Source: Fulvivirga aurantia (lineage in GTDB: Bacteria > Bacteroidota > Bacteroidia > Cytophagales > Cyclobacteriaceae). From it: a DNA stretch of 9,990 nt. A model generated the notes under the pieces. That model searched no databases. It had not been told where the DNA came from and was given only the letters and a program-made list of their open reading frames with translations. This document shows, in pieces, positions 4,846-9,990 of this stretch (positions are counted from its first letter, which is position 1; each line of letters opens with the position of its first letter). The position numbers were made by a program, and so were the translations under genes. The DNA is taken from NCBI RefSeq assembly GCF_009711475.1, contig NZ_SMMD01000831.1, positions 1 to 9,990 of the forward strand. The letters run 5' to 3'.

Positions 4846-6404
4846 GTGACCTTCCCAGCGTTCTCAATATGGGCAAGCATGCGTTTCATCATACGGCCAA
4901 CGGCTCGTTTGGTGCCTGTATCCACTTTGTAGTACTTACCTTTCAGACTGCCAAAAGATATGGTTTCCTGCTGATCAGTGCGGTAATGCCGAGTGATAAA
5001 CTGCAATAATTCGTGTCTGGTGCCGTCTACCAAACCAGTTTCAAAAAAAGCCCGTACAAATAACGATAATTGAGCCACTGACATTTTAAGTTGTCTTTTA
5101 TCATTCTCAATCTCGGCTAAAAATCCATAGTGGCTGTATTTGGCTTTCTTTTTCTGATAGCTAATTTCTTCCTGCAACCAGATAGCCATTTGTTTCTTGA
5201 GAGGTAAGAGTTGATAATTGTAGCTGAACTCTGTCTTCATAGGCAATTGATTACCTAACTTTTGATAGTAGTATAACTTCTCCAGTTTTTCTCCTATACT
5301 GTCTAAGGTCTTTAGTTCTCTACTGATTTGACTTGTGAGATAGTTGAAAAATTTTAGCGAGTTATAATTCATACACCACAGTATCATGAGCACACCTTTA
5401 TGATCTAGCGGTTTTTCATCAACCACTGCCTCGTGAAATGCTTGCAAATATGCCAAATCATATTGCTGATGTTGGTAAGTTATCGTAATTGGTTCCAGTT
5501 TTCCCAAACGATGAAATGGAGTAATCACAATGTCATGCAAAACATAATCTAAGTTTGACCACTCAAGATGATTCAGCACCTCACTAAGCCTGTTGGAGTG
5601 CATGGCTGCAATCAGCAACCTGCTCTTGTAAGGTACCGGAAACGATGTATCAAGGTACTTTCCGAAAGACTTTTCCAGAAAGTGAAGAATATCATCCAGG
5701 CTCTGGTAAATGATTTTATATACATCTGTGGTAGTGTACTTTTCGGATAATTGAAAAAGTGAATTATGCTCCTGTGATGGGATCAAATCAAGCAGTAGGG
5801 TTTGTACATATCCGTTTACAAGCGCCTGGTATTTTTGAATGAAGGATTTGATCTGGTTTTCCTTTTGTTCCAAGATGCTGTTGGTCATCTTTTCTTTGAT
5901 TTCAGCCACCGTCTCATCACAAAACACTTGATAGTAGTAAAATTTTGCCTGATGCTCCGACAGGTTTTCATATTTGTCAGATACCATTAATTCTAAACTG
6001 GCATACTGTTCATATTCAGCCACGCAACATTGTCTAATAGCACCTGTTGAAATATCCAATTCACGGCAAATAAAATTTAGAGCTGAATGATTTCCTTTTA
6101 GTGGATTTTCTTCTTGAGACACAGGTAGAATCTCACAAAAACTTGTTTCTCGCTGTTCTTTAATATGGTAGGCTCCGTTCTTTTTAATTAAACTGATCGA
6201 TAAATATCTGTCATAGTCCTGAAAACGCTTTTTCAAAAAATCCAGATAGTGCTGGCGTGTCATGGTGTTGGTTACAGGCCCGAGATCACCATTGAGCATT
6301 CGGTAGAAGGCATTGAAATTTTCCATAAAGATGCTGGTTTGGGTGTTGTTGTCAAGACATAATTTTTGTTGATTTTTGGGCAAATAATTTAATTGTTTTG
6401 ACAT
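4842..6404 (-). CDS. Unrecognised 520-aa protein
   Basis: I cannot name this family. It is a soluble, mainly helical protein without signal peptide or membrane segment. The N-terminal third (25-130) contains FNAFYRMLNGDLGPVTNTMT and a Cys-Cys pair (126-127). The middle (150-250) is rich in Tyr, Gln and Lys and probably coiled-coil in part. The C-terminal 100 residues (about 435-515), with MSVAQLSLFVRAFFETGLV, a helix and then SFGSLKGKYYKVDTGTKRAV, look like a compact helical domain and remind me of the C-terminal pattern of RteC-like proteins of Bacteroides conjugative transposons; that is only a resemblance by eye. An FNR-like box lies about 40 bp upstream, next to the Crp/Fnr gene that precedes it on the same strand. 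It may be a regulator or effector of the element. Confidence 0.7.
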   Translation of the reverse strand: MSKQLNYLPKNQQKLCLDNNTQTSIFMENFNAFYRMLNGDLGPVTNTMTRQHYLDFLKKRFQDYDRYLSISLIKKNGAYHIKEQRETSFCEILPVSQEENPLKGNHSALNFICRELDISTGAIRQCCVAEYEQYASLELMVSDKYENLSEHQAKFYYYQVFCDETVAEIKEKMTNSILEQKENQIKSFIQKYQALVNGYVQTLLLDLIPSQEHNSLFQLSEKYTTTDVYKIIYQSLDDILHFLEKSFGKYLDTSFPVPYKSRLLIAAMHSNRLSEVLNHLEWSNLDYVLHDIVITPFHRLGKLEPITITYQHQQYDLAYLQAFHEAVVDEKPLDHKGVLMILWCMNYNSLKFFNYLTSQISRELKTLDSIGEKLEKLYYYQKLGNQLPMKTEFSYNYQLLPLKKQMAIWLQEEISYQKKKAKYSHYGFLAEIENDKRQLKMSVAQLSLFVRAFFETGLVDGTRHELLQFITRHYRTDQQETISFGSLKGKYYKVDTGTKRAVGRMMKRMLAHIENAGKVT

Positions 6405-6442
6405 TATTCCGTTTCATACGGTGTTAGTGACCCAGCATTTTA

Positions 6443-6456
6443 TTGACATATATCAA
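6443..6456. promoter_or_regulatory. FNR/CRP-like box upstream of the 520-aa gene
   Basis: TTGAC-ATAT-ATCAA matches the FNR consensus TTGAT-N4-ATCAA at nine of ten positions. It lies in the 58-bp gap between the stop of the Crp/Fnr gene and the start of the 520-aa gene, centred about 45 bp before that ATG. The regulator next door has an E-T-L-S-R recognition helix like FNR, so it is the natural candidate to bind here. Confidence 0.5.
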
Positions 6457-6462
6457 AAAAAA

Positions 6463-7038
6463 TCAGGAAATTCTTATTTCAGAGCGTACGCGGCTGAGTG
6501 TTTCCCCAGTAATACCTAAATAAGAGGACACAAGATTGAGCGGAATTCTTTGAATAATCCGAGGTTCACATTGAAGTAGCATTATATAGCGCTGCTTTGC
6601 TGTTAGTGTTTGGAGAGCCGTTAACCTATCTAGCATTTGGCGACCAAAATCTTCCATGACCAATCTTCCTAATCGTTCCCATTGTTGATACTGCTCATAC
6701 AGTTTACTGAGTTCCTCATACTGTAGACTTAACACGGTGCAATTTTCAACAGCCTGGATGTATTCTACAGATGGCGTTTGAGTTGTAAAACTACGAAGTG
6801 AGGTGGTGAAGGTGTCCTCAAATGAGAACCAGTGAGTGACGGTTCTTCCATCTTTAACATGATAAAAGCGGCAACACCCTTTGATTATGAAATGTACTTC
6901 CCTTGTGATTTCTCCCTCATGAGCTAGAAAGCTTCCTTTAGGGAATTTTTTCTTGACAAATTTTTTTTCAATTTCTAGAGCAGCCTCATCGTCTAATTTC
7001 ACAAAACTGTCAAGATAGACCCGTAATTGCTCATACAT
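6463..7038 (-). CDS. Crp/Fnr-family transcription regulator
   Basis: A 191-aa regulator. Residues about 20-115 form the cyclic-nucleotide-binding-like beta barrel (FPKGSFLAHEGEITREVHFI, KGCCRFYHVKDGR), followed by the long dimer helix and a C-terminal HTH near 165-187 (RIPLNLVSSYLGITGETLSR). The recognition helix has E-x-x-S-R as in FNR. There is no N-terminal cysteine cluster for an iron-sulfur centre, and the canonical cAMP-contacting RxS segment is not evident, so the signal is unknown; Bacteroidota proteins of this class often lack known ligands. The frame is open to 7137 but the ATG at 7038 gives the usual family N-terminus and avoids overlap with the kinase gene. It lies 73 bp after the histidine kinase gene and probably shares its transcript. 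Confidence 0.9.
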   Translation of the reverse strand: MYEQLRVYLDSFVKLDDEAALEIEKKFVKKKFPKGSFLAHEGEITREVHFIIKGCCRFYHVKDGRTVTHWFSFEDTFTTSLRSFTTQTPSVEYIQAVENCTVLSLQYEELSKLYEQYQQWERLGRLVMEDFGRQMLDRLTALQTLTAKQRYIMLLQCEPRIIQRIPLNLVSSYLGITGETLSRVRSEIRIS

Positions 7039-7111
7039 ATTTTCCTGCCTCCATAGATTAAGATAAGATATTAGGAGGAATATTTTTGAGCAAAACGGTT
7101 GAAAATCAAAC

Positions 7112-7792
7112 TCATGTAATGTTCTCAACACCCGCATTTGGAAGTTTAATGTAGAAGGTACTGCCCTCAGTGGTACTCTCTATGCTAATCTTTCCGCAAA
7201 GTTCTGCAACTATACTTTTAACTATAAATAAGCCCAATCCATGTCCAGCGGCTGTAGAATTTGCTCTGAACCCGACCTGAAAAATTTTCTGCTGTAGCTC
7301 GACTGGAATTCCAGGTCCATTATCTGATACTGTAATTACTATTCCACTATCTACTTGATCAAACTGTACCTGTATGAGACACCTGCTTTTTTTGATATCC
7401 CTGTGCTTTATACTATTACTTATCAAGTTTTGGAGCAAAGAAAATAGCTTACTTTCATGACATTTAAATGCACTTATACAGTGGTTGAAAACCTCAATAG
7501 TAACGTCATCAGGAGGCTGAAGTTGATTAATTATCTTTTGTACAGTGTTCTCTAAATTGACGGTTATTAAAGTTTGATCAGCCTCAAAATATGCTGCCAT
7601 AAGTTCCTCTACATGACCCGCCAAATCCTCGGTGGTTTGTAGGAGGACTCGTGCATACTCTTTGCATTTTACAAAGTCTGATTCATTAGAGGTCAATCTT
7701 GCAAGTCCTTGTATCCTATGAATAGGACTTAAAATATCATGGGTAACCCTCGCCAATATTGACTTTAACTTCTCTTTTTCATTTAAAACCAT
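7112..7792 (-). CDS. Soluble histidine kinase without sensor domain
   Basis: A 226-aa protein made only of the kinase core. The H-box is VTHDILSPIHRIQG with His18, the dimer helices run to about 75, and the ATPase domain has an N-box (LISNSIKH, Asn122/126), G1 (DNGPGIP from Asp157), an F-box (IFQVGFR) and G2 (GHGLGL near 183). All catalytic motifs are present, so it should autophosphorylate. There is no membrane segment, PAS or GAF domain before the H-box; the ATG at 7792 leaves only 17 residues. No response regulator is in the window, so the partner is unknown and may be encoded elsewhere; the Crp/Fnr protein that follows lacks a receiver domain. The gene is divergent from the XRE regulator across a 114-bp gap with palindromes. 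Confidence 0.9.
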   Translation of the reverse strand: MVLNEKEKLKSILARVTHDILSPIHRIQGLARLTSNESDFVKCKEYARVLLQTTEDLAGHVEELMAAYFEADQTLITVNLENTVQKIINQLQPPDDVTIEVFNHCISAFKCHESKLFSLLQNLISNSIKHRDIKKSRCLIQVQFDQVDSGIVITVSDNGPGIPVELQQKIFQVGFRANSTAAGHGLGLFIVKSIVAELCGKISIESTTEGSTFYIKLPNAGVENIT

Positions 7793-7842
7793 AGTCTGAC
7801 CATTCTGTTGCCTAACACCTAAGATAAGTAAACATACTCAAC

Positions 7843-7873
7843 ACATCTAATTAGATGTACTCTTTTAGGAGTA
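7843..7873. promoter_or_regulatory. Palindromic operator candidates between kinase and XRE genes
   Basis: A perfect 16-bp palindrome ACATCTAATTAGATGT (7843-7858) is followed by a second inverted repeat, TACTC-TTTTAG-GAGTA (7858-7873). Both lie in the divergent gap between the histidine kinase and the XRE-type gene. Autoregulation by the XRE protein, with effect on the kinase and Crp/Fnr genes, is the simplest reading. Confidence 0.55.
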
Positions 7874-7906
7874 ACGTTTGAATGTATTTTGTGGCTTTTT
7901 TACAGG

Positions 7907-8146
7907 ATGAACGAACCTGAAGATCATTCTAAAAAAGAGCAAATAGCCAAGCTGGCAAAAAGGATAAAGCAGTTAAGATTAGAAAAGGGACACATGAATT
8001 ATGAAACTTTTGCCATTGAGCATGGCATCTCTCGCTCACAATATTGGAGATATGAGAAAGGTGAAGATCTGCGCTTTAGTAGCCTCGTAAGAGTTGTAAA
8101 TGCTCTAGGTGTTTCCCTTGAGGAGTTTTTTAGTGAGGGGTTTTAA
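7907..8146 (+). CDS. XRE-family helix-turn-helix repressor
   Basis: A 79-aa Cro/CI-type DNA-binding protein. The five-helix domain runs from about residue 15 to 76: AKRIKQLRLEKG as helix 1, the HTH from NYETFAIEHGISRSQYWRYE, and FSSLVRVVNALGVSLEEFF as the last helices. There is no ligand or protease domain, so it is of the compact repressor or accessory type often found beside integrases. I choose the ATG at 7907; a TTG at 7889 would add six residues unlike the family. It is the only rightward gene in this part and converges on the integrase gene with 26 bp between the stops and no visible terminator. The palindromes upstream are its likely binding sites. Confidence 0.9.
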   Translation: MNEPEDHSKKEQIAKLAKRIKQLRLEKGHMNYETFAIEHGISRSQYWRYEKGEDLRFSSLVRVVNALGVSLEEFFSEGF

Positions 8147-8172
8147 ATAAAAAACTAACAAATGCCAAGTAT

Positions 8173-9396
8173 TTAGAATCCAATCACAGCATCCAAGGCG
8201 TCATCAGCATCCTGGTATAAGAAATTATTTTGATAACCAATGGTTGTCTTGATATCTGAGTGTCGGTATAGTTTCTGAAGCATTGGGATGGGAATCTTAT
8301 CACCGGAAATGTTTCCAAATGAATGCCTGGATATATGATTAGATAAGTTTTTGGCTATCCCAGCATCCTTGGCAATTTTCTTTAGATACCTATTAAATCG
8401 TCTTGACGCAGTTTTTACTTTAGTGTAGACATCCTCCTTATTCCTGATGTCTGCTTTTTTGAGATCAGGAAATATAAAATCGTTCTCCGATCTCTTGTCT
8501 GGTAAATAAAGGTCAAAAATTCGCTGGGCTTTTTCCGGTATTTTGAGTGACACCCTTTTCTGATTTTTATCCATTCTATAATAAAGTCGGCCATCAGGTA
8601 TATCACTCCACCTGAGTTTTACCACATCGGATATACGAATACCGGCAAAGTAAAAAGACGTAAGCCATACATTTAGCGTATGCCATTTGGCAGAGGTTTT
8701 TTCGTAATGCAGGCTTTCCAAAGTTTTTAGTTCTTCTTCATTCAGGCCTATCTTGGCACTCTCACCCAATTTTACAGATATTCCGTCTCCTCCAAATGGG
8801 TAGTATTTTCTTTCCACTATACCCTCTTTCAAAGCCTGATTGAATAAGGTACGGATAAGAATGTAATAATTAGCTACCGTTCTTTCGGAGTTTCCATTAA
8901 CTGCTATAAGGTATGTCCTGAACTTTTTCAATAGTGCTACAGTGATCTCATGAAAGTGAATGTCCTTTCCTCCCAAAAACTTTTTGAAGGTCTTGATGCG
9001 ACCCTCGTCAGTATCATGAACTGTAAATACTTTTCTCTTCTTGTAATCATCCAAACGCTCCTGAGCAAGCTCAAAGAATGTTACATTCTTGCGCTTTTTC
9101 TTAGTGAGTGCATTTCTTATATCTACGATTGACGTACTCTCCTCTTTATCTTCAATCTCCAGCATAAGGTTGTTGAGTTCAGCTATTTTCTTAGCAATCA
9201 AATGATTGAGTCTGACTGAATTGGGATGAGAACGTTTTACCGTTCCGTTCCGACTATCCCAGTCTTTCTCATCAATATATTGCTTCAGCCAAATAAATTT
9301 TGATTTTCTATCTTTGGTAACACGAAGGGCCAGTGGCCACTTACCATCTTTTCGGGGTTTGTTAGTCTTTCTTAAAATTACTTTTATGGACGCCAT
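8173..9396 (-). CDS. int: Tyrosine recombinase (integrase) of the mobile element
   Basis: Site-specific integrase of 407 aa, the usual length for Bacteroidota island integrases. Residues 1-90 are an arm-type DNA-binding domain (KVILRKTNKPRKDGKWPLAL and a WLKQYIDEKDWD turn), residues 105-205 the SAM-like core-binding domain, and 215-400 the catalytic domain. The active-site set is complete: Arg254 (GIRISDV), Lys near 277-280, His354 and Arg357 (HISRHSF), His379 (LYRHSDI) and the nucleophile Tyr388 (TIGYQ). The gene starts about 150 bp from a tRNA-Met 3' fragment, the classic position of an integrase at the edge of its element, and reads inward. Two tandem 9-mers just upstream of its ATG may be arm-type sites through which it also controls its own promoter. 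Confidence 0.95.
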   Translation of the reverse strand: MASIKVILRKTNKPRKDGKWPLALRVTKDRKSKFIWLKQYIDEKDWDSRNGTVKRSHPNSVRLNHLIAKKIAELNNLMLEIEDKEESTSIVDIRNALTKKKRKNVTFFELAQERLDDYKKRKVFTVHDTDEGRIKTFKKFLGGKDIHFHEITVALLKKFRTYLIAVNGNSERTVANYYILIRTLFNQALKEGIVERKYYPFGGDGISVKLGESAKIGLNEEELKTLESLHYEKTSAKWHTLNVWLTSFYFAGIRISDVVKLRWSDIPDGRLYYRMDKNQKRVSLKIPEKAQRIFDLYLPDKRSENDFIFPDLKKADIRNKEDVYTKVKTASRRFNRYLKKIAKDAGIAKNLSNHISRHSFGNISGDKIPIPMLQKLYRHSDIKTTIGYQNNFLYQDADDALDAVIGF

Positions 9397-9410
9397 CGCT
9401 AACCAATTTT

Positions 9411-9430
9411 AGTACAACATAAGTACAACA
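9411..9430. repeat. Tandem AGTACAACA repeats upstream of the integrase
   Basis: AGTACAACA occurs at 9411-9419 and 9422-9430, 11 bp start to start, about one helical turn, 15 bp upstream of the integrase ATG. Short direct repeats between an integrase gene and its core site are typical arm-type binding sites; this assignment is inferred. Confidence 0.5.
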
Positions 9431-9470
9431 ATTTACGGTTTAAGCTGACGCCATCCAAGTCTTAAAAAAC

Positions 9471-9508
9471 AAAAAAGTGCCTTTAAACATACATAAAGGG
9501 CATTTTTA
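9471..9508. terminator. Hairpin with A and T tracts between integrase and tRNA fragment
   Basis: TGCCTTTA and TAAAGGGCA form a stem with one bulged G and an 8-base loop, preceded by an A-tract and followed by a T-tract, so it could stop transcription in either direction. The leftward U-tract (complement of 9471-9476) is the stronger. It would insulate the integrase from transcripts arriving from outside the element. Confidence 0.5.
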
Positions 9509-9543
9509 GACCAATAGGGTTCATTAGAAACCATCCAAAATTA

Positions 9544-9590
9544 GGTTCATAACCCTGAGGTCGGCAGTTCGATTCTGCTCCTCGCTACTA
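9544..9590 (+). pseudogene. tRNA-Met(CAU) 3' fragment, putative attachment site (attR)
   Basis: This matches the 3' part of a tRNA: anticodon loop TTCATAA (9546-9552) with anticodon CAT, stem side CCCTG, variable loop AGGTC, T-stem GGCAG/CTGCT around loop TTCGATT, acceptor side CCTCGCT and discriminator A (9587), then CTA. The 5' anticodon stem breaks after two pairs (9544-9545), and no D-arm or 5' acceptor strand lies upstream. A fragment like this beside an integrase marks the far end of an element inserted in a tRNA gene; the intact tRNA would sit at the other end, left of this window. Elongator tRNA-Met fits better than fMet or tRNA-Ile2, but this is from memory of such sequences. Confidence 0.75.
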
Positions 9591-9635
9591 CAAGAGCAGC
9601 CCTAGGGCTGCTTTTTTTGTTTATGATGTTTACAG
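9581..9635 (+). repeat. Repeat unit border, copy 1 (tRNA end, terminator, GIY-YIG start)
   Basis: This 55-base stretch recurs almost exactly at 9937-9990: tRNA acceptor end CTCGCTACTACAA, a terminator hairpin, and the first codons of a GIY-YIG gene. Differences are one base before the hairpin and one G in its loop. The distance between copies is about 356 bp. Confidence 0.85.
9595..9618 (+). terminator. Rho-independent terminator after the tRNA fragment
   Basis: The perfect palindrome AGCAGCCCTAGGGCTGCT (9595-9612) is followed by seven Ts. It would end the tRNA transcript and lies only about ten bases before the GIY-YIG start codon, so that gene needs its own promoter or read-through. Confidence 0.85.
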
Positions 9636-9874
9636 TTTATGTTTTGCATAGTACCAATCACAATAAGATTTACATCGGATACACTTCTGACTTAGCTAAT
9701 AGGCTTGACAGTCATAATATCTATGCTAAAAAAGGATATACTGTAAGGTATCGACCTTGGGAGGTGATTTACACCGAGGAACATAGCAACAAATCGGAAG
9801 CTCTAAAGAGAGAAAAACAACTCAAGTCAGCTAAAGGAAGAGAGTTTATCTGGAAGATGATTGAGAAAAAGTAA
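9626..9874 (+). CDS. GIY-YIG nuclease-domain protein (single-domain)
   Basis: An 82-aa protein consisting of one GIY-YIG domain, like the UvrC/SLX1 nuclease fold. Visible are the first strand FTVYVLHS (the GIY position is VYV), NKIYIGYTSDL with the YIG, the Arg of NRLDSHN, RYRPWEVIYTEE, and KSEALKREKQLKSAKGREFI. Stand-alone versions of this size are abundant in Bacteroidota, often in tandem behind tRNA genes; their role is not settled, with DNA repair and selfish-nuclease roles both proposed. I start at the second ATG of the ATGATG pair (9626), which gives the family N-terminus; a TTG at 9617 also lies in frame. No Shine-Dalgarno is visible and the terminator ends just upstream. The gene lies outside the element as bounded by the attachment site. 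Confidence 0.9.
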   Translation: MFTVYVLHSTNHNKIYIGYTSDLANRLDSHNIYAKKGYTVRYRPWEVIYTEEHSNKSEALKREKQLKSAKGREFIWKMIEKK

Positions 9875-9880
9875 ATCATG

Positions 9881-9946
9881 GGCAGGACTCATATCCGCCA
9901 GCTGGGGGACGGCAGTTCTCCCGATAATCATCGGGACTCGCTACTA
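9881..9946 (+). pseudogene. Degenerate tRNA-Met-like remnant before the second GIY-YIG gene
   Basis: CAGGACTCATATCC (9883-9896) resembles a decayed tRNA-Met anticodon arm with CAT, followed by GACGGCAGTTC (T-arm start) and ACTCGCTACTA (acceptor end). In place of the T-loop and 3' T-stem there is an 18-base palindrome, TCCCGAT-AATC-ATCGGGA (9919-9936). It cannot fold as a working tRNA. It fills the same position as the tRNA fragment before the first GIY-YIG gene. Confidence 0.6.
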
Positions 9947-9950
9947 CAAA

Positions 9951-9973
9951 AGCAGCCCTAGGCTGCTTTTTTT
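9951..9973 (+). terminator. Rho-independent terminator, second copy
   Basis: AGCAGCC (9951-9957), a three-base loop, GGCTGCT (9961-9967) and seven Ts. It has one G fewer than the first copy, which shortens the stem by one pair. Confidence 0.85.
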
Positions 9974-9980
9974 GTTTATG

Positions 9981-9990
9981 ATGTTTACAG
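9981..9990 (+). CDS. Start of a second GIY-YIG gene (cut by window edge)
   Basis: Only ATG TTT ACA G is visible, identical to the first codons (Met-Phe-Thr) of the complete GIY-YIG gene and in the same place relative to the terminator, including the doubled ATG. The identity is inferred from this repeat; the rest lies outside the window. Confidence 0.55.

Larger units (their letters stand above)
9937..9990 (+). repeat. Repeat unit border, copy 2
   Basis: Second copy of the 9581-9635 stretch, cut by the window edge. It shows that tRNA end, terminator and nuclease start are duplicated as one block. Confidence 0.85.

Noticed and set aside
7039..7137. In-frame extension of the Crp/Fnr gene to 7137
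   Set aside because: It overlaps the end of the kinase gene and adds residues before the normal family start at 7038.
8147..8172. Terminator between the convergent XRE and integrase genes
   Set aside because: I see no hairpin with a T-tract in these 26 bases.
9541..9590. A complete tRNA gene at the attachment site
   Set aside because: The anticodon stem fails after two pairs and no D-arm or 5' acceptor strand is present upstream.
9627..9634. TGTTTACA in the GIY-YIG start as part of the iteron family
   Set aside because: This copy and the one at 9982-9989 are explained by the conserved Met-Phe-Thr codons of the duplicated gene and lie outside the element.
9581..9990. CRISPR array from the repeated border
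   Set aside because: There are only two copies, about 356 bp apart, with a coding gene between them.

Overview
The window looks like the right-hand end of an integrated mobile element in a member of the Bacteroidota, probably a Cytophagales-type environmental bacterium. The evidence is promoters of the Bacteroidota form (TTG, about 19 to 21 bases, then TAnnTTTG), few Shine-Dalgarno sequences, a GDCCVxC protein beside MerTP, a tyrosine recombinase with an N-terminal arm-binding domain next to a tRNA 3' end, and small GIY-YIG nuclease genes typical of this phylum. I see no relaxase, conjugation genes, transposase or CRISPR array in these 10 kb.

Layout from left to right. 1-1561: a leftward mercury-resistance operon (ArsR-type regulator, MerTP with two HMA domains, GDCCVxC protein; a reductase would lie beyond the left edge), with a promoter flanked by two near-identical inverted-repeat operators. 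1577-2134: a four-helix membrane protein ending in a TFIIIA-like C2H2 zinc finger. 2191-4397: a tightly packed leftward module: a 62-aa protein, an excisionase-like HTH protein, a 70-aa protein, a 418-aa winged-helix protein that is a plausible replication initiator, and an 83-aa protein. A cluster of DnaA-box-like 9-mers around an A/T-rich stretch lies in the linker of the 418-aa gene, and the octamer TGTTTACA is repeated just upstream of the 70-aa gene and at the end of the 418-aa gene; together these suggest an origin. 4398-4596: a divergent control region. 4597-4845: a rightward small protein resembling the RNA polymerase alpha C-terminal domain. 4842-6404: an unrecognised 520-aa protein. 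6463-7792: a Crp/Fnr-family regulator and a soluble sensorless histidine kinase; an FNR-like box lies between the regulator gene and the 520-aa gene. 7843-8146: palindromes and an XRE-type repressor. 8173-9396: the tyrosine integrase. 9397-9590: putative integrase-binding repeats and a 3' fragment of tRNA-Met(CAU), interpreted as the attachment site. 9581-9990: outside the element, a repeating unit (tRNA 3' remnant, terminator hairpin, GIY-YIG gene) with one full gene and the first codons of a second.

Read together, the element carries integration (integrase, excisionase-like protein), possible replication (winged-helix protein with internal origin), regulation (XRE, Crp/Fnr, histidine kinase) and cargo (mercury uptake and detoxification). 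The most interesting unexplained parts are the origin-like cluster inside a coding sequence, the zinc-finger membrane protein, the alpha-CTD-like protein overlapping the 520-aa gene, and the GIY-YIG/tRNA-remnant cassette array.
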